A stretch of 64,000 nucleotides of DNA from assembly GCA_964007475.1 (NCBI GenBank), contig OZ023275.1, positions 19,137,829 through 19,201,828 of the forward strand, in the 5' to 3' direction. Below the pieces are notes generated by a model, which was given only the letters and a program-made list of their open reading frames with translations, ran no database searches and had not been told where the DNA came from. This DNA comes from Hybos culiciformis (Eukaryota; Arthropoda; Insecta; Diptera; Hybotidae). The position numbers and the translations under genes are program-made. This document shows, in pieces, positions 1 through 15,500 of the stretch (the stretch's first letter is position 1; the number at the start of each line of letters is the position of its first letter).

Positions 1-1830
1 ATCTTCAAAATACTATTTATTGCTTAACTTTGTAGAAATTTATAAAAAAACAATGACTTTATGTAACTTTCAAATTTACAATTGATCTGCACAAATCCAA
101 ATCACACTTTCACAACATTACTTTCATAATTTGACATAACACCCATTGGCATTGAATCGAATTAGTAAAAGGGTTAAAAGTAAAGAAAATGTCTTACGTT
201 TTTAGGAAAGTTCATACCAATCGATTTGGATTTTGAAGTAAAAGTCCCGAAAAATAATTATAGTTTTAAAATCTATTTTTCCTTTTTTACAAAAGGATAA
301 CTAACATCTTTAGTAAGTGACTTTAAGTCGTTTTAATTTAGATGCGATTGCTTCACTTTGATAAAGAGTTAAAAAGATCAAAATGAAACAATAAGTACCA
401 ATAATTTTGATTTAATAGAAATAAATTAAAATTACTTTAAGATTATTTTATGGAAATTCAACTTGACTCAATCAATTCATCTCTAAAATTATAAATACTA
501 ATTTTTAAAAAGATACAAAATATTAACACACACACACTGAAGAAATAGATATATCGCACAGCCATTGGATGACGTTAGAAAATCTTGCTCTTTGTAAGGA
601 AAAATAGTTAATACTTTAACTTTTTAATATATCTATCTGTTCATAAGATTAAAGCAATATTTGTCATAAAAATTTCAGAAACTCACTAGAAGAAAGTCGC
701 TAGAAAAACAATAAAAATTATAATTTTGGAGTAGCAAATTGTGCTACGATTCACTTGTTACAGTTTATTGCGCGAGTTTATAATAAATTTAATATTATTA
801 GCACGTATTACAAGAAAATAACTATAATCTTTTAACTATAATCTTTCTGAAAAATTTATGGCTGATTTTCGAGTTTTTTTTTCAGTGTTCTCCTAATTAA
901 TGGTATTTTTTCATATAAATTGAAATTCAAAGCAGCACTATACAAGGTGAGTTTATATATTTATATTAACGCCAACATAATAATTGAATTCGAAAGTAAA
1001 TTTAGTGATAGAAGAGAATTCCTGCCTAGGTATAGGCAAGAAAAATCTTTAATATTAATATTAACGTTCTTTAATTTTTAAACTATCAAGCAGTCGTAAT
1101 ATTAATTTTTTTTCACTAAATGTTGTCACTGAATTTTTGTCGAGATTTTCAAGTTGTTAAGTTTTATTTTGAGCTTTTAAGTTGTAAGTCATTTTTATCT
1201 CTTCTTATACAGGATAGAGAAGAGAATTAACTTCTAATCAAAACTGTCATAAACTATATGAAAGAATGTAATATATTTCCTTATGCACAACATAAAGCAA
1301 ACTTTTTAATCTTAAGCTGTCAATTAAAAAAAAATATACTTATTGACTGATGTTTTCAATTTAGTTTAATTTTTATATTTTTGATGTTCAAGGACTTCTT
1401 TTTTTTTGTATTTTTTTTTTGAAAGGAATAAAGAATAACGAAATCTCAAAAAAAAAAAAAAAAAATGAAAGAATAGGTTTGTATGAATTTTATTCCTCAA
1501 TTTTATTTAATGACCACAAATTCAAAAGCTAAAGATATTTTTAAAGAAGTAAGAAAAGTAACATTTATTTATTTGCTTTTTTTTTTTTTTTTAAGTAGAA
1601 TAATTTTTCTTTGCTCTCTTATAAGGATTCATTATAGAGTGGTGCTTCTAAGAATTTTACTTTCCTTGGAATAATAATAAGTTCAGTTCTTAGTACCTAG
1701 TAAGCAAGTAAGCTACATATATTGAATATGCATCTTATTTTAAACATTCGAATAGTGCATTAATTGAGTCATAAATATGCTCTTAAACGAAAATGAAAAT
1801 ACGAATACCTATGATCTAAAAAAATATGAT

Positions 1831-1917
1831 TATTATTTTCTGGGAAATGGTTTACACAGAATATGGAATTTTCTCAGAAAAACCATTTCCACAAAAAATG
1901 TTTTCCAGAAATAATAA
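1831..1917. repeat. small foldback repeat
   Basis: The segment attattttctgggaaatgg is mirrored imperfectly on the right by a reverse-complement copy containing ccatttcc and ttttccagaaataat. It would fold into a stem of roughly 35 bp with bulges. It may be a tiny MITE remnant or a chance AT-rich hairpin; there is no coding context. Confidence 0.35.
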
Positions 1918-4093
1918 AATCTCAGAAATTATACTTATTTATGTTTTGCTCTAAAAATTCCTAGAATCGAAATATAAAGTTTTGATTTTTTATTGAAGTA
2001 TAAAATTTGCTTCAAATATGATGGAAAACTTATAACAAAAAGTTTAAAATTTAAAATCCTAGGTCTCATACAACAGCACATAAATTAATGCAAAGGAATT
2101 CTTACTATCAACACTAAAGATGAAAAATTCTTTTCAATCCTGTTACATATAATAAAATACAAATTTATATAGAAAGAAATCTTCAAACTTTAAGTTATTC
2201 TGTATACAATTTTCATTATAAATTTTCATGTTGTTAAATTCATTGAAAAGAAATTCCATTGAAAAAAGTTTTTTTTCTATTTTCTCTTTATTTGTAAAAT
2301 TGATATAAAATTTTATAATATAGTAATGTATATTTATTTTGTATACACTATGTACATGTATATAATATACAAACATTTTTATTTATATACATTTCATATT
2401 CTATTTAGATTTAAAGTGTGTATTATGAAAAAAAAAAAGAAGAGAATATAAAAAGGATAAATTTTTCTACATTTGCCTTTTGTGCTTGGCCTAGTTAAGG
2501 TGTTGGGCAAGAAAAAAGAAAAAAAAAAACATTTTCTTTTTTTCAAAAATACTATTTTTTATATGCTTTTAATATAAATCAGGGTCAAATTAAAAAATAT
2601 TATGCTTCAAAAAGAAAAAAAAAAAATTTTATAGAACAGCTAAAGTTTCAGGTTTTTATGTCATTGCTAAAAGCAGGGCCTACAATTGTGTACTCGATTA
2701 TTATAGATAAATTTTTGATGCCTTATATCGAGAAAAATTAAAAAAAAATGTTTATCAAGGAAAAATTAGTTTATTATTACATTACGAATTTTGCCTGAAA
2801 CTATGCAAATCAGTGAAATAAATTTGTTCATAAATTGATTATAACTACACTAACTTAATTTGAATGAAACCATTTGAAACAAAAATACAATTATATATTT
2901 TGATATAGGTAGGCGAATACTCCTCAAATCATCACAATGTTCAAAAACTAATATTTTCAATTATTATTGAATTATTATTGAATATCTATTTTAATTAATT
3001 GAAAAAATTTAATATCCTGTAAATATCCTGCGTCGAATATTTAAAATTGAAATATTTCCTTATACATTCTATATAATACATTTGAAATTTATGCGTAGGT
3101 ATTTTTCTTTTTCAAAATTGATAGAAAAGTTAAAGTATCTTCAAAGATATTATATATACTTGATTTGATACTAAACCAATATTAATTGTATATTTTCATA
3201 TTACGTCTTTTTATTGTTTTGTTTTTATAAGAAATCTTAACGCAATATTTTTATGTGACGTCAAACGTTATATTATTAAGAAAAAATAATAATAATGTCC
3301 GTATAATGATTTATTGTCATAAACCTGGAAATAATATAAATTATGTATTATATTCATGGTTTGAATTTTGAATTTAATTAATGTGGTTGATTTCTTGTAT
3401 TCTTGTATACTTTAAAATTGGAATTATGATTCGCGGACTGAGTTTTTTTTTATTAAGATTGAACTTTAACATAAAATACATGGTTTTCCGCACTGGTTGA
3501 TAATTATACCTTTAGCCTCAGTTGGAAATGATGTTTGCGTATTTATATTTGAGAAAATTTCCAATTTCTTATAAATACGTTTTGGATTTTTTTTTATTGA
3601 CAAAACTGTTGAAATTTGAAATAATTTGAAGTTCAAAAATATTGATTTTCAATATCAAAAAGGATATACATATTTCAAATTATCCTGAAGAAGAATTTAA
3701 CATATATTATAATATGTATAATAATTAATTTAAGTTTATGATTAATCATTAAAATCATTTCTTATTAGTTTTTCAAGCAAATGTAAAAAAGTAAATACAT
3801 ATTGAATATCTAATGACATTGTGAAACAGGAGAAGCAAATGATATAATTAATAATAAATTATATATATAAATAAATAAATGTTCAATGTGTTACCCATTT
3901 CATATCTTGTTTTTTAAATTGTACCGGTTGTTAAAACTTTAGAATACCACCAATGGGTGTACTAAATTGGTGATTAGAAAAACTATTTGAGGATTTCAAA
4001 TTCTGTTCCTATTTATACTTCTGTTCAAATAATTAGTTCTTTAAAACTTTAATACTCTGGAATATTCTTACGCCAGTCTTAATCATGTATTAA

Positions 4094-4137
4094 TATATCA
4101 ATCCCGTGCAATCTATAGTATATCAATCCCGTGCAAT
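4094..4137. repeat. 19-bp direct repeat, two copies
   Basis: The word tatatcaatcccgtgcaat occurs twice with a 25-bp period (4094-4112 and 4119-4137). It is GC-richer than its surroundings, so the duplication is easy to see. No function is apparent. Confidence 0.7.
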
Positions 4138-7100
4138 TCGAATTATTTTTAGATTTCAAGCTTATCAATAAGCCGCTCGAAATGCCATTCATTGAACACA
4201 GAAAATATATATATTTATTTTCAAAAGAAAATAGTAAATTTTATTCATTTGTGGAATTGGTTGCTTCCTTATTTTCTAATCACCGCAAATTTATCTGAAT
4301 TCATGATTTTTTATAAAACTCAATAATATAACTTTTTTTCAAATTTTTTTTTTTAAATCAGAGTTGGATTATAAGCCTATAATTACCATTTGTAATTCAT
4401 TTGGTACGTATCTGTTTGCTCTGGCAAGAAATTCGGTCAATCTTTAATCAATTTTAATTTTTAAATTCCTAATTTCTCAAGCAGTAAATAAGCATCTCAA
4501 TTTCTTGTTGAGCCGCATTTTGCACAAGCCATACACTTAATCTGAATTATAGTATAATCTTCATTGAAATTTTCTTAAAAAAAAAATAACCAATTTGTTT
4601 CTAAATTACATGAAATAACAATTCTTTCTAACTCCTTATATATATAAACTGGACCACAATGACACGAGGCATATCATTAAAAAAAAGAAAATTCACAATT
4701 TATATACATAACATATATATATATATAGAAAATAGGGCAAAAAAATGATTGTAATATAAAATGTATACACAACTGTTGGAACAATTTCCAACTGCAATTA
4801 TTATGTTTAGTAAAAAATAAAAAATAAAAAAAAAAAAAAATCTTTAATATGTGTAATATTAAACCAATTTAGTCCACACAAAAAACCGATATAAATATAT
4901 AGGGATAAAATATAGCAAAAAAAAAAAACATAATAAAGCATACATCACTATGAAAAATGGAACACAAATACAAATTTTTAAAACAAAAGTTCTACATAAT
5001 CTTACTTTTTTTTATATATTTTTAATATTTTTATTTTCTTTCTTTCCTTATTTTTTTTTGGCACAAGATTTAAATTCTGCGGAAAACTTAGTCCTTGATT
5101 ACATATTTTTCCAATGTGTTTTCATTATTTTTAAGCTTTTTTTTTTTTGTTTTTTACTTTACGTTTTTGTTCTTTTTATTTTAAATTGTTCTTTTTTTTT
5201 TTCTTTTAACTATAACATTTTTTTTTTATTAAAATTTTATAAAGCCTTTTTTTTTTTTTAGTATTTATTTTAAAGCATTTTATGTTAGAATTTTATTTAT
5301 TTTTCAACACTTTAAAAAAAAAAAAAAACTTGAATTTTCCTTTAAATCTTTTTTATTTTTTTTTGTTGTTGTAAATAAATATAAATATAATCTCATTTGG
5401 CACAAGGATATTTATTTTTAATCCTTTTTTTTTTAATTTTTATTTTATTTTTTTTATCAAAACATGTTTGAAATTTTTTTCTCGTATTATTATATTAGTT
5501 TTATATATTTTATTTTATAGTTAGTTTCATATTATAAAAGTAACAAAGTTTTTGACATTAAGCTAAGTTTAACTAAATTTTCCGTAAAAAAAAAAAGATT
5601 AATTTCATTATTATTATTTCATAATACGATTCTTTTTATGTATACTATATACAACATAAAGAAGCATAAAAAATTTATAAATGAAAACGTATTTTCATTC
5701 GTTTCAAAGGATATGGTATGAAATAAAATAAAATAAATAACATCAACAATTTTATGAACTCTGAGAAGAAAACGTTTTTAAATCATATAAAAATATAATT
5801 TTCATTGCATAAATATATGTACGTTTAATTTTAATGAATTTTTTTTTTTTCAATATAATACTATCTGCATGTAATATCAAAACATAAAGTATTGTATCTG
5901 CAACAGAAAGTAAAATATGTAGTATGGAAATAAAATTTAAATCGGAAAGCTAACATAGGCATTATCTAGTTGATAATTGATAATTCTGAGAAAAAATAAA
6001 AATAGAACAGTAGTAATAAAAAAAGCCTATTTCCAATATTTCAATTTAAGATAGATACCTAATTTACTTTTAAGAAGAATCATATTGCATATAATATACC
6101 AAAATTTTATAGTTTTATAAACTGCTTATAAAAAAAATAATTTTCATCGGAATACAAATTTTTTTTTTTAATTCCGCTCATCGAGATTTATTTATCCGAA
6201 ACATTAATTTCCATCAAAATCAGTCAAAACTTAAAAATAAAAATTAGATATATAAATTGTATGTGTATGAAAATTATTTAGATTCCTTACTGCTTGAGAT
6301 CATTTAACTTTCAAGATCGAAATCGTAAAATGTCATGCTTTAGTCGAAGTGGAAGTAAATTAGATTGTGCATTTTTTTTAACAGTATTGTTTTAAGTTGA
6401 TCGGTAGTTACATTCATTTAAGTAGAGGACGGACGGGCGGGTATTTTATTGCGTATAAATTCCATTTTTTAATTTTTAATGGACCCAAAGTCTAAGAATA
6501 AACAAATATGGTAGCGTTATATATTTCACAATTACATTTAAGAATCTTCAAATTTTTTGTTCAAAAATTTCACAAATTTAGTTGCTCGCCGTCACAGTGT
6601 ATAGAAAACAATCTATATATGTTTCTCTAATACTACAGGCTACAGCTAATGAATGTCCTGATCATCACAAGAAACTTTAAATTTTCTTTGATATTTGTTT
6701 ACGCTATTTTAAGGTAAATTTTCTGTATTTAAAATTTAATTTTCAAACATTCTTAGTCCATTAGTATCTTCTTAGGTCCTAACCTAATCACAGTACATCC
6801 CGAGCTTATCTAACCCTGATCTCAGCTTCAATATAAACATATCGCAAAGAAAAAAACAGCGCTATCGCTATATATAATTTTCTATTAAAATTTGCTGAGT
6901 TTTTATTAGTGGACGAAAATATGTATTCAAGTATCATTTGTTTCAACGTTCAGAGTTAATTATACCTACATATGTATAATTTAAAGATTTGTATTCGAAA
7001 GTTCTTCGTTTAAAATTCATATTGTTAATAATAATTATCAATAAGTGGAATTAAGTTTTTTTCTTTCAAGATATTCTTACATTGTATAGCTATCTGAATA

Positions 7101-9154
7101 TATAATAAAACATACAGATTCGATTATAGGTTTTTTAAAATTATCTTATACTGGAATCGCCTAACCTTAATTTTTGTGACATTAAATATATAAATGTATA
7201 ATTATCTTCAAATTTTTTGTATGTTATATATACAAAAAAAAAAGGACACAAAATATAATATTAACATAAAAATTATAGAATTATATTGATGATGGATTTT
7301 CTATATTTTCTGAACATAATAAAAATATAAATTATGTAAATAAAAAAATAAAATAAATTTACTTAATTCTTTTTTAACATTGAAATAAATTTTATCTCCC
7401 TGCAGTCATTTTAATATACGTTTTATCACAAAAAAAAAAACCTTTATTTGTTAGAAGAAAATTAAAAAAAAAAGAAATAAAACAAGGATTCAGCATTAAT
7501 TTTGGAAAATTGAAAAAAGATTTTTTTGTTTTTTTTTTTTGCTGATTTAACAATCCTGTTTCTTTTTTGTTTTTTTTTTGTTTATTTTTTGAATGAATTG
7601 ATTTTTATTTTCCACTTTTTTTTAATTCACTGAAAAACATACACAATAAATTTATTTGTGATAATTTTCAAAATTTTCACAATAAATTGTTATTATTATT
7701 ATTAAGAAAATTGTTATTATAATTTTCAAACAGAAAACAAAATAATAAAAATTTTTATTGCAAAGTTTTTTTTTTTTTGTTTTTTAATTTATTTTTATTA
7801 GTTTATTTATTAAAAAAAAAAATAAACATTCTTTTTTCCCGCTATACAAAATTTTTATGTTTTCACTATTAGAAAGTCAGGATTTGAACTGTCCCAATTT
7901 TCCTAGTAGGATTCTATTAGAACTTGATTTTTCTTTTAACCGATTTTGTTATTGTTTTTTTTTTTTTTGTTTTTCTTAAAAGGCGCATGATTTTCTCTCA
8001 ATACACAGAATGTAAAGTGAAAAAAAAATTCTCAAATTACATTTAATAACTCTAAAAAATTATAAAACTAATTTTAAACATTTTCGCAAAATAAAAAATT
8101 AACATTTAACATAATATTCTTTAGCAAATTACTCATCCAAATAATTTGTTTGTGATCCAAATAAGGAATATACTTAAAACGTAACTATTAATGACACTTG
8201 ATGCCACAAAAATACGTGAATTTTCCAAAAAAAAAAATTATGTTTTCAAAAATATGTTTTTTAGAACCAAAAAAGCATAAAAATCTGTAAGACATCATAT
8301 AAAAAAAAAACTGTTTTCACATAATTAAAAAATTCTAAAATTTAACTCTTTTATTGAATTAGATTGATTATGTGAAAAATACATCATTTAAATTTTATAA
8401 TTAAATTAAATGTTTTGTTTTGAAATATTTAAGAAAAAAAAACTCATTTTTAATATATATTAAATATATTGTTTACTACCCAGTTCGAAGAACTTATAAT
8501 TAATTCCAAATTTGTAAATAAATTGTATATAAAAAAAAAACTCGTTGTCATCATCTATAAAAGAAAGATTATAATTAAAACTACGTCATGTCTGCCGCTT
8601 GTGCTGAAAAACTTGAAATTATTATTATTGTAACATCATTTAAATATATACAAATACCCATTTCTGGTGTCAGATCCCTTGGTATGATCGGGTTCAAATT
8701 TGCAACATGGCTTATTTAAGAATGTCTACACCCTACACAAGGCGTGTACGGTAGAGTATTATATACTCTAAAAAAATAAATAAAAAAAAAAAAAGGTACG
8801 ATTATTCATACTATAGGAAGTAATTTTGGTATTTATTTATTTTTGAACTGCCCATGGGATGTTTAATCATATCCACTTAATTTTATTGCAAAAATTAATT
8901 ATGAAAAATGATAAATTCAAATTAAAAAAAATGTATTTTTCATTACAACTTATTTAATATATATTTAATTTTTTTAAAAAATACAGCTGAGATAGATGAA
9001 AACTTGTTTTTTAAAAAAGGTTCGTCATATTCCTGAATATGAATTATTGAAAATTCATAAAATTCGGTTTAATTAAGCTTCATTAAACTTCATTTGTATA
9101 GCAAATAAATTGCAGCTAAATTATCTATAAAATAATAAACAACAAATTAATTCA

Positions 9155-9262
9155 AGCGGACAAATTGAAAAATTAACGCAAGTTCCACTTTGAGGTGGAA
9201 ATCGAACCTATGACCGAAAATAACGTAGGATAAGGGCAATGTCCACGACGGCCGACCGGAAT
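9155..9262 (-). repeat. possible tRNA-derived SINE fragment
   Basis: Read on the minus strand, this GC-richer island has a box-A-like stretch (tcggccgtcgtgg) followed about 50 bp later by a good box-B-like stretch (ggttcgatttcc). That is the spacing and order of an RNA polymerase III internal promoter in a tRNA or tRNA-derived SINE. The sequence does not fold into a convincing tRNA cloverleaf, so I read it as a SINE head or a chance match. No poly-A tail or target duplication was found. Confidence 0.3.
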
Positions 9263-12200
9263 TATAGTTTTTATTTATTTTTGTCAAACGAAGAAATAAA
9301 TAACAAAAAATATTTTTTTTTATGTAAAATGAATTTCTGAAATTTTTATTTCGAATATTGCTATACACATTTTCTACACATACAATGAAAATTAATAAAA
9401 TTTTCCAAATAAAAGTTTAGTTATTTAAAATATTTGAAAAAAGAAAAAATTGAATCTAAAATTTTGTAACTTGTAACTTAATATAAATAATAAGAAAAAC
9501 TAGGACATTGAGTAATTTATATGTATATTTATTTGATTTTTTACACTTCAGAGATTTTTTTTTTCTCTCTAAATATTTGTTTTTCTCTTCGATGGAAAAG
9601 TATTACCTATATATTGAATAATAAAAAAGAAAATGAAAACAAAACATACTACCTACTATAAAGGTGTTTTGTTTTTCTTTTTTTTTTTTTTTTTATTTAT
9701 TTACTTATCATAGAATATTATTTAGATAAAATAAAAGATAGAATGAATATACAGCGTACTGGAATTTGCTATAAAATTAACTAAAACAAACACAAAAATA
9801 TCTATATTTTTTTAACATAAATTATTTACAATTTTTTAATTTATATACTTACATTTATAAGTATATGATGTTATCAAGAAAAGCATAGAGGAGCATTAAA
9901 TTTACATTGTCGAAAAAAAAATTTGTGTTACGAAAAAAATAAAAGAAAATAGGCTGTAAAACGTGTGAAAATAAATAAAATAGAAATTTATTTAGTTAAA
10001 ACAAAATTTATTCTGATAATATTCTGTTTTTGGTATTTTTTTTTTTTTAAGGTTGATATAAGGATTAAGAACATCGTCATATTAGTTCGACGAATATAAA
10101 GTACGAATTTTTTCTTTACATAGAATTAGTGTTATAAAAGTTATATAGACGTCTGTTATTTAAATTTATCGCACAAACAAAGGATATGTAGGTATGTGTC
10201 AACCGTGAAAATTATATTTGAAGGATTATCATTGAACTAGATTTCGACAACGAAATGAAGTTGAATAAAGTATAGTTTTTTTTGTGTTGATGAGGATTGA
10301 AAAAAAATAAATTCAATGTTAAAATGCTCCGTTTTTTTTATGTTGTACACATGATTCAAGTTAATGTGTTTTAACAAATTTATAAAACATGTCACGATAT
10401 CAATTTATTTTGTATTTATATATAGTAAATATCAATTTTTATTTGAATGACCCCTAGAATTTTATAGATTCCCTGGAGAACAAATAACATAATATATTAA
10501 TAAAAATACTAATCCTTTTAAATTACACTTAATGTCATTTTACACAAATAAATATTATTAAAAATATTTGTTTTTTTTATTTTTTTAAATTTTTTTATTA
10601 AATTGGAAAATAAATGTTAAATACATTTTTGTTAATATTAATATCAAAAAAAAGAATTTCTCGTATGATATTATAAAGTTTTCTTTCTCTAGACATAAAG
10701 TAATTTTAAAAAAAATTAATAAATTCTAAAATTTTGATAAACAATAAAACAAAAATGAATTCATTTTTTTGATCTTATATATAGAGATATACCTTTTTTC
10801 AGTTTGGAAGTTTTGGCTGGAAAGTTTGGAAAAAAAAACAAAAAAAAAAAACAAAAACTTTCTGACATCTTTTATTGGGATTAAGACTTAAATTTTCAAA
10901 AGAAAATAAAGCTAACAAATATACATAAAATATGAAAAAAAAGAAAAAAAATTATAAATTTCCATTAATGACGTTCATAAAAAAAAAAACCCAGGGATTT
11001 TTATAAAACAATGAATAATGGGAAAATCTTTGATGAAAAGTCTAAAACAAATTTTATTGTGAAAATTAGTTTAACCTTTTTTTTTTTTTAATTTCGAAAT
11101 TTTAGTATAGCTAATCTATTTAAAGAAAACAATCTGATACGATTCTTGCAACTAAAACTGTGCCACCATCTGCCAGCATTATCTTAGATGAATTTGCCGC
11201 ATAAGAAAGATATATTTTCTGCGCTAAAAATAATCAGATACAATATAAGAATGCCTAAATGAAAATGATTTAGTGATCTAGAACTTTTTTGTTTTGCTAA
11301 ACCCACATTATTAATGGTAAAAGAAAAAAAAAGTTTCATATCTAATTATCAAATTTTTCAATCTAAACCATTTTATAAAATAAAAGCTTTTGATTTAAAA
11401 TTAATCAGTGATTTTTCTTTAAAATAATATAATTATCTTCTTCTTTTTTATTTGTTTTCAGAAATTTTACGCTTAGAAAAGCAAAAAAGAAAAATATATA
11501 TAATATATAATTAAATTTCCTTTAGAAAAGTTCAAACTTAAAAAAAAAAAAAAATGAAAATAAAAACAGAGACCAAATTCAATTTACGACCATACATTAA
11601 CTATTAATGAACTGTTTTTCAGTCCTTTTCATTTTTATAATGTACAAAGAAGTATTATAAAAATCTATAAAAATATACTTTATAGCGATAAAAATTTTTG
11701 GACCATTTGGTTTTTTTTTTTAAGCTATACAAAAAAAAGTTTTTAAAAATAATATAAATATATAAAAAAAGGTGATAAAAATTTTATTTTATAGAATTAT
11801 ATGTTGTGCTTAAAAATTATTTTTTTTATTTTGATTTGAAGTTTTTTTTTTATTGGGATTTGAATTCAATATTGATTTTACTTATATCAACTTTACTTAT
11901 ATCTTTACTTATATCAAAACTTAACTTCTCTTTAATTACCACGCCAACTATACAGCTAAAATAAAACAAATGTCTTATTTTTTCTTTTTAGTATAATATT
12001 TTTTTATATTATTATAATTCTTCATAAAAAATAACCACTTTGATAATGAGTTTTACATATAGAAATCTAAGATTTCATAAGAATAATGTAATTTTATTAT
12101 TAAAATTTCATTATACAAATTATTTCATTTTATGTAATAAATCTTAATATAGATAAATTTTATTATAGATAAATTTTATTTATCAAAATTTGAAAAAAAA

Positions 12201-12551
12201 ATTTAAAAGAAATTATTATAGATAATATAATTTAATCTCTTTTTTTTCATATCTAAATTCTAGAAATTATCTGTACATGAGAATATTTAGCTATATATAT
12301 GGTGAACAAATTTACCGTGACAATGAAAATTAGTTAAAAGGATAAATATTTTCTTATTTTTTTAATATATTTTTATTATTTTCTTATGTACACAAAAATA
12401 TAAATTCAATAAAGATAAATAACCAATGTGGATAGAAGAAAATATATATACAAAATACAAAGTTTTCTCAAATGTAATTATTTATTAATGTTTTGTAATA
12501 AAATATAATAGAATTAATGAAGAAAAGCTTTTAGGCTGCTATATACGGATA

Positions 12552-12577
12552 ATACCCTCTAGGCCCTAGGGGGTGTA
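12552..12577. repeat. GC-rich imperfect palindrome
   Basis: A short island centred on ctaggccctag, with flanking ataccc and gggtgtat, forms an imperfect inverted repeat in otherwise AT-rich DNA. Function unknown. Confidence 0.35.
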
Positions 12578-15500
12578 TGTCGTTGTTAAACATTATCAAA
12601 ATAAAAACAATTAGATTATATGCATGAATATGTATAAATGTTTTATAATAAAATTATTATTATATGTATGCATATACCTATACATTGAGCATGAAAATAA
12701 AATGAAACAACATCTTTTTATGAATGTTTTCATATTTAACATCAAATTGCATCATTACGGGAGAATATATTGGCCGAATTTTATTTTATTAAGCTCCTTA
12801 TGAATAAAAGTATGATTTTCAAATGTGCATATAAAAAATATTTTTTTCCAACATTTATGTACATACTATATATTATATAACAAAACCTATAAAGTGGTTT
12901 TGTCACGTAATTAATCTGATTTTTTTTTATTGAAAACATAAATACTATTACTTTTTATTCTTTTTATTTTATGATTTAATAAAAAAATAATAAAATTTGC
13001 AAAAATTACGATCCTGATTCTTCTTATTTCGTAGTACAAAGGGACATATTATTTATTTTATACTTATGTTATTGTCTGGCCTAGTTTATAAAATTCAAAA
13101 AACATATGCTGCATAATATTTATGATGGTCTAACTTTGTTTGAAACTAAGAAAATAGTGTTTTTTAAGTATAATAAAAAAAATAATAAAAAATAAAATCA
13201 AATGTCTATTTAATATTTTCAAGTTTAAATGTCTCTAAGTATGTAAATAATCCAAAAATAATAATACATTGTATTGATTCTGATTATTAATAAAATCAGA
13301 TAGAAGACATATTATAATAACCTTGTTGCATAAAACACAAGAGGTGTAGTTTTAAATTTAGATTTCAATGCATACGTGTGTTTATATAAATGCATTATAA
13401 TATTATCAGTGCAGCAATAATAAAATTAAATAAAATTTTTTTTTTCTGATTTACATGTCACTTGCTCCAATAATGGCCAACGTGAAAAGAATAATATTGG
13501 CGACTTAATTTTTTATAGTACATTATAGTAATAATATTATGTCTACCCTATTGTAGAATAGCAAGTATTATAAAATTCAAAAAAATTTATAATATTATTT
13601 TTATTTTAGTTTTTAAATGTAGATTAAAAAATTAACTCTTAAAAAAAATCACTAAAGCGTGCAAAATTTTATTGCTAAAATTCTTGAATTTTAAATCGTG
13701 TAACTAGTTTTCAAGAATAAAAAAAAACTTGAACTCACGATTATTTTTTGAGTAAAATTGAAAGTCCTATTTAATACAAAAGAATACAAAAGAATATTAA
13801 GTATGTTCGAGAATGTTTTTATAATGTTTACAAATATAATCGAAATACTTTTTGTAGCACGAATCCAAAATAAAATATGACCGAAAAATTCTACATAAAA
13901 CATAAAATGAGTTTCTTTTTAAATATTTTTTTGTGCTATACACCATACTTTACTATTAATTAAAGTAATAACCCATATAGGAGATCATCATAATCTCTCC
14001 CGAAACGGTTGGAGAAAATAGTGAGAAAAACACTTCACTACCAGTGTTTCCAACGGCATTTAGACAATTGTAATCACCACTTACACAGAAGCTATGTAAG
14101 CGAAAAGGTTCGCCATGAAATTCATCCAAAATTTCCTATTTGTACACGCTCCTTTATAGCTCTGCGACCGATAATTTTTGTTAATACGAATTAGTATATC
14201 ATACCCTACAACAATGCCGCACTAGAATTCATTATAGCACTGCAGTTCTGAGCCTAACATTGAGAATATTTTTTAATTAAAATCACAATATTAATTTTTT
14301 TAATAAAAGTCATACTAAATTTAAAAAATGTAGAATATTATCTCTGAAAATGTGGGCCCGTTTTCAAAATTTTTATTAAATACATTTTTTTCGAAATTTT
14401 CCTTATTCAAAAATTTCATATCGGAAATAGGGAAAAGAGTTTGAATATCAGGAAATTTCTGCTGAAATCTATATCAAATTTTTTTTTAAAATAGGTCAAG
14501 TCGTTTCGGAGAAGATAGTTTACATATATACATATCTACAAGATTCAATACGTAATATATTTGTACGATATTTAATTTTTTTCTCTTTGTATACATATAA
14601 GCACTCTTTTATTCTTGTATCATAATGCTAATTTGCTAATATTATGATTCAGTCTTTTTTTTAACAAGGATTTATAACGAATTATTGCACTTTTAAGTTT
14701 TTGAAAACTTTTCTTTATAATGTATGTATACTTATTTCTCAGAAAACAAAAATTTGCCTAAGCAAAAAAAAACTCATTAGTCTTGAAAAGTTTTCGTTCC
14801 TATTAAATTGTTTTCTTATAATTACTAACTTTATAAGTAGACATTACATAGGGGGAAGGGTTGTAAAATTGTTAAACAATTTCAAACTTAAAATAATTTT
14901 TCTCACAACTTAACTGCCAAGTTCATAACAAAAAAACCAAGTTACAAATTAAATTTCTCAGAACTTGTTTATTATTATTTAAATATTTTAATAAAAATTC
15001 AGTTTTCATGTTATTATAAAATTTATTAAGACTACTAATAACACCCTTTGAAATAAATTTGAAAAACTTGTTGGCCTTGAATTAAGGGATATCTTAAAAG
15101 TTTTCAGATAATTTCAAATACATATATACATGTAGGCAGATTAATGTATATTTTCTTTTCCTTGAGTCATTTCAGATTGTTATAATAATGTTATTGTTGT
15201 GTTGAAAAAAAATGAAATCAAATTTTACTTAACGTTGCCAGCTAATGTTAAGTTTTGGGGTTTTATTTTTTACATTTGAATAAATAATAATTAATTAATT
15301 ATGTATAATATAATAACTGATTTTTATATGAAAACTTATATAAAAATAATATATTTTTTTTAGACTTTCGCTTTTTTTTTATTTGCCATTTGCGTAAAAA
15401 CAAAAATGTTATTCGCACAGTTTCATCATTAAATAAAAATTCTTGAAAATTTAAAAATCACCAAAACCACCGTATGTTAATTTGAATAAATGTATATACC

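Noticed and set aside
4950..5261. 103-codon plus-strand open frame
   Set aside because: Almost entirely Phe/Leu/Ile/Tyr from poly-T tracts. There is no motif or splice context, so it is composition-driven.
6295..6315. A bantam-like microRNA seed (tgagatca) followed by tttaactttc
   Set aside because: Only the seed matches my memory of bantam. The 3' part differs and no complementary arm lies within hairpin distance.
7866..7915. tRNA-like box B (cagttcaaatcctga) on the minus strand
   Set aside because: No box A at suitable spacing, the T-stem does not pair properly and no acceptor stem can be formed.
14009..14194. 61-codon frame in a GC-richer island, with an open minus-strand frame as well
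   Set aside because: Neither strand gives a recognisable protein. The island may be an old repeat, but no ends were found.
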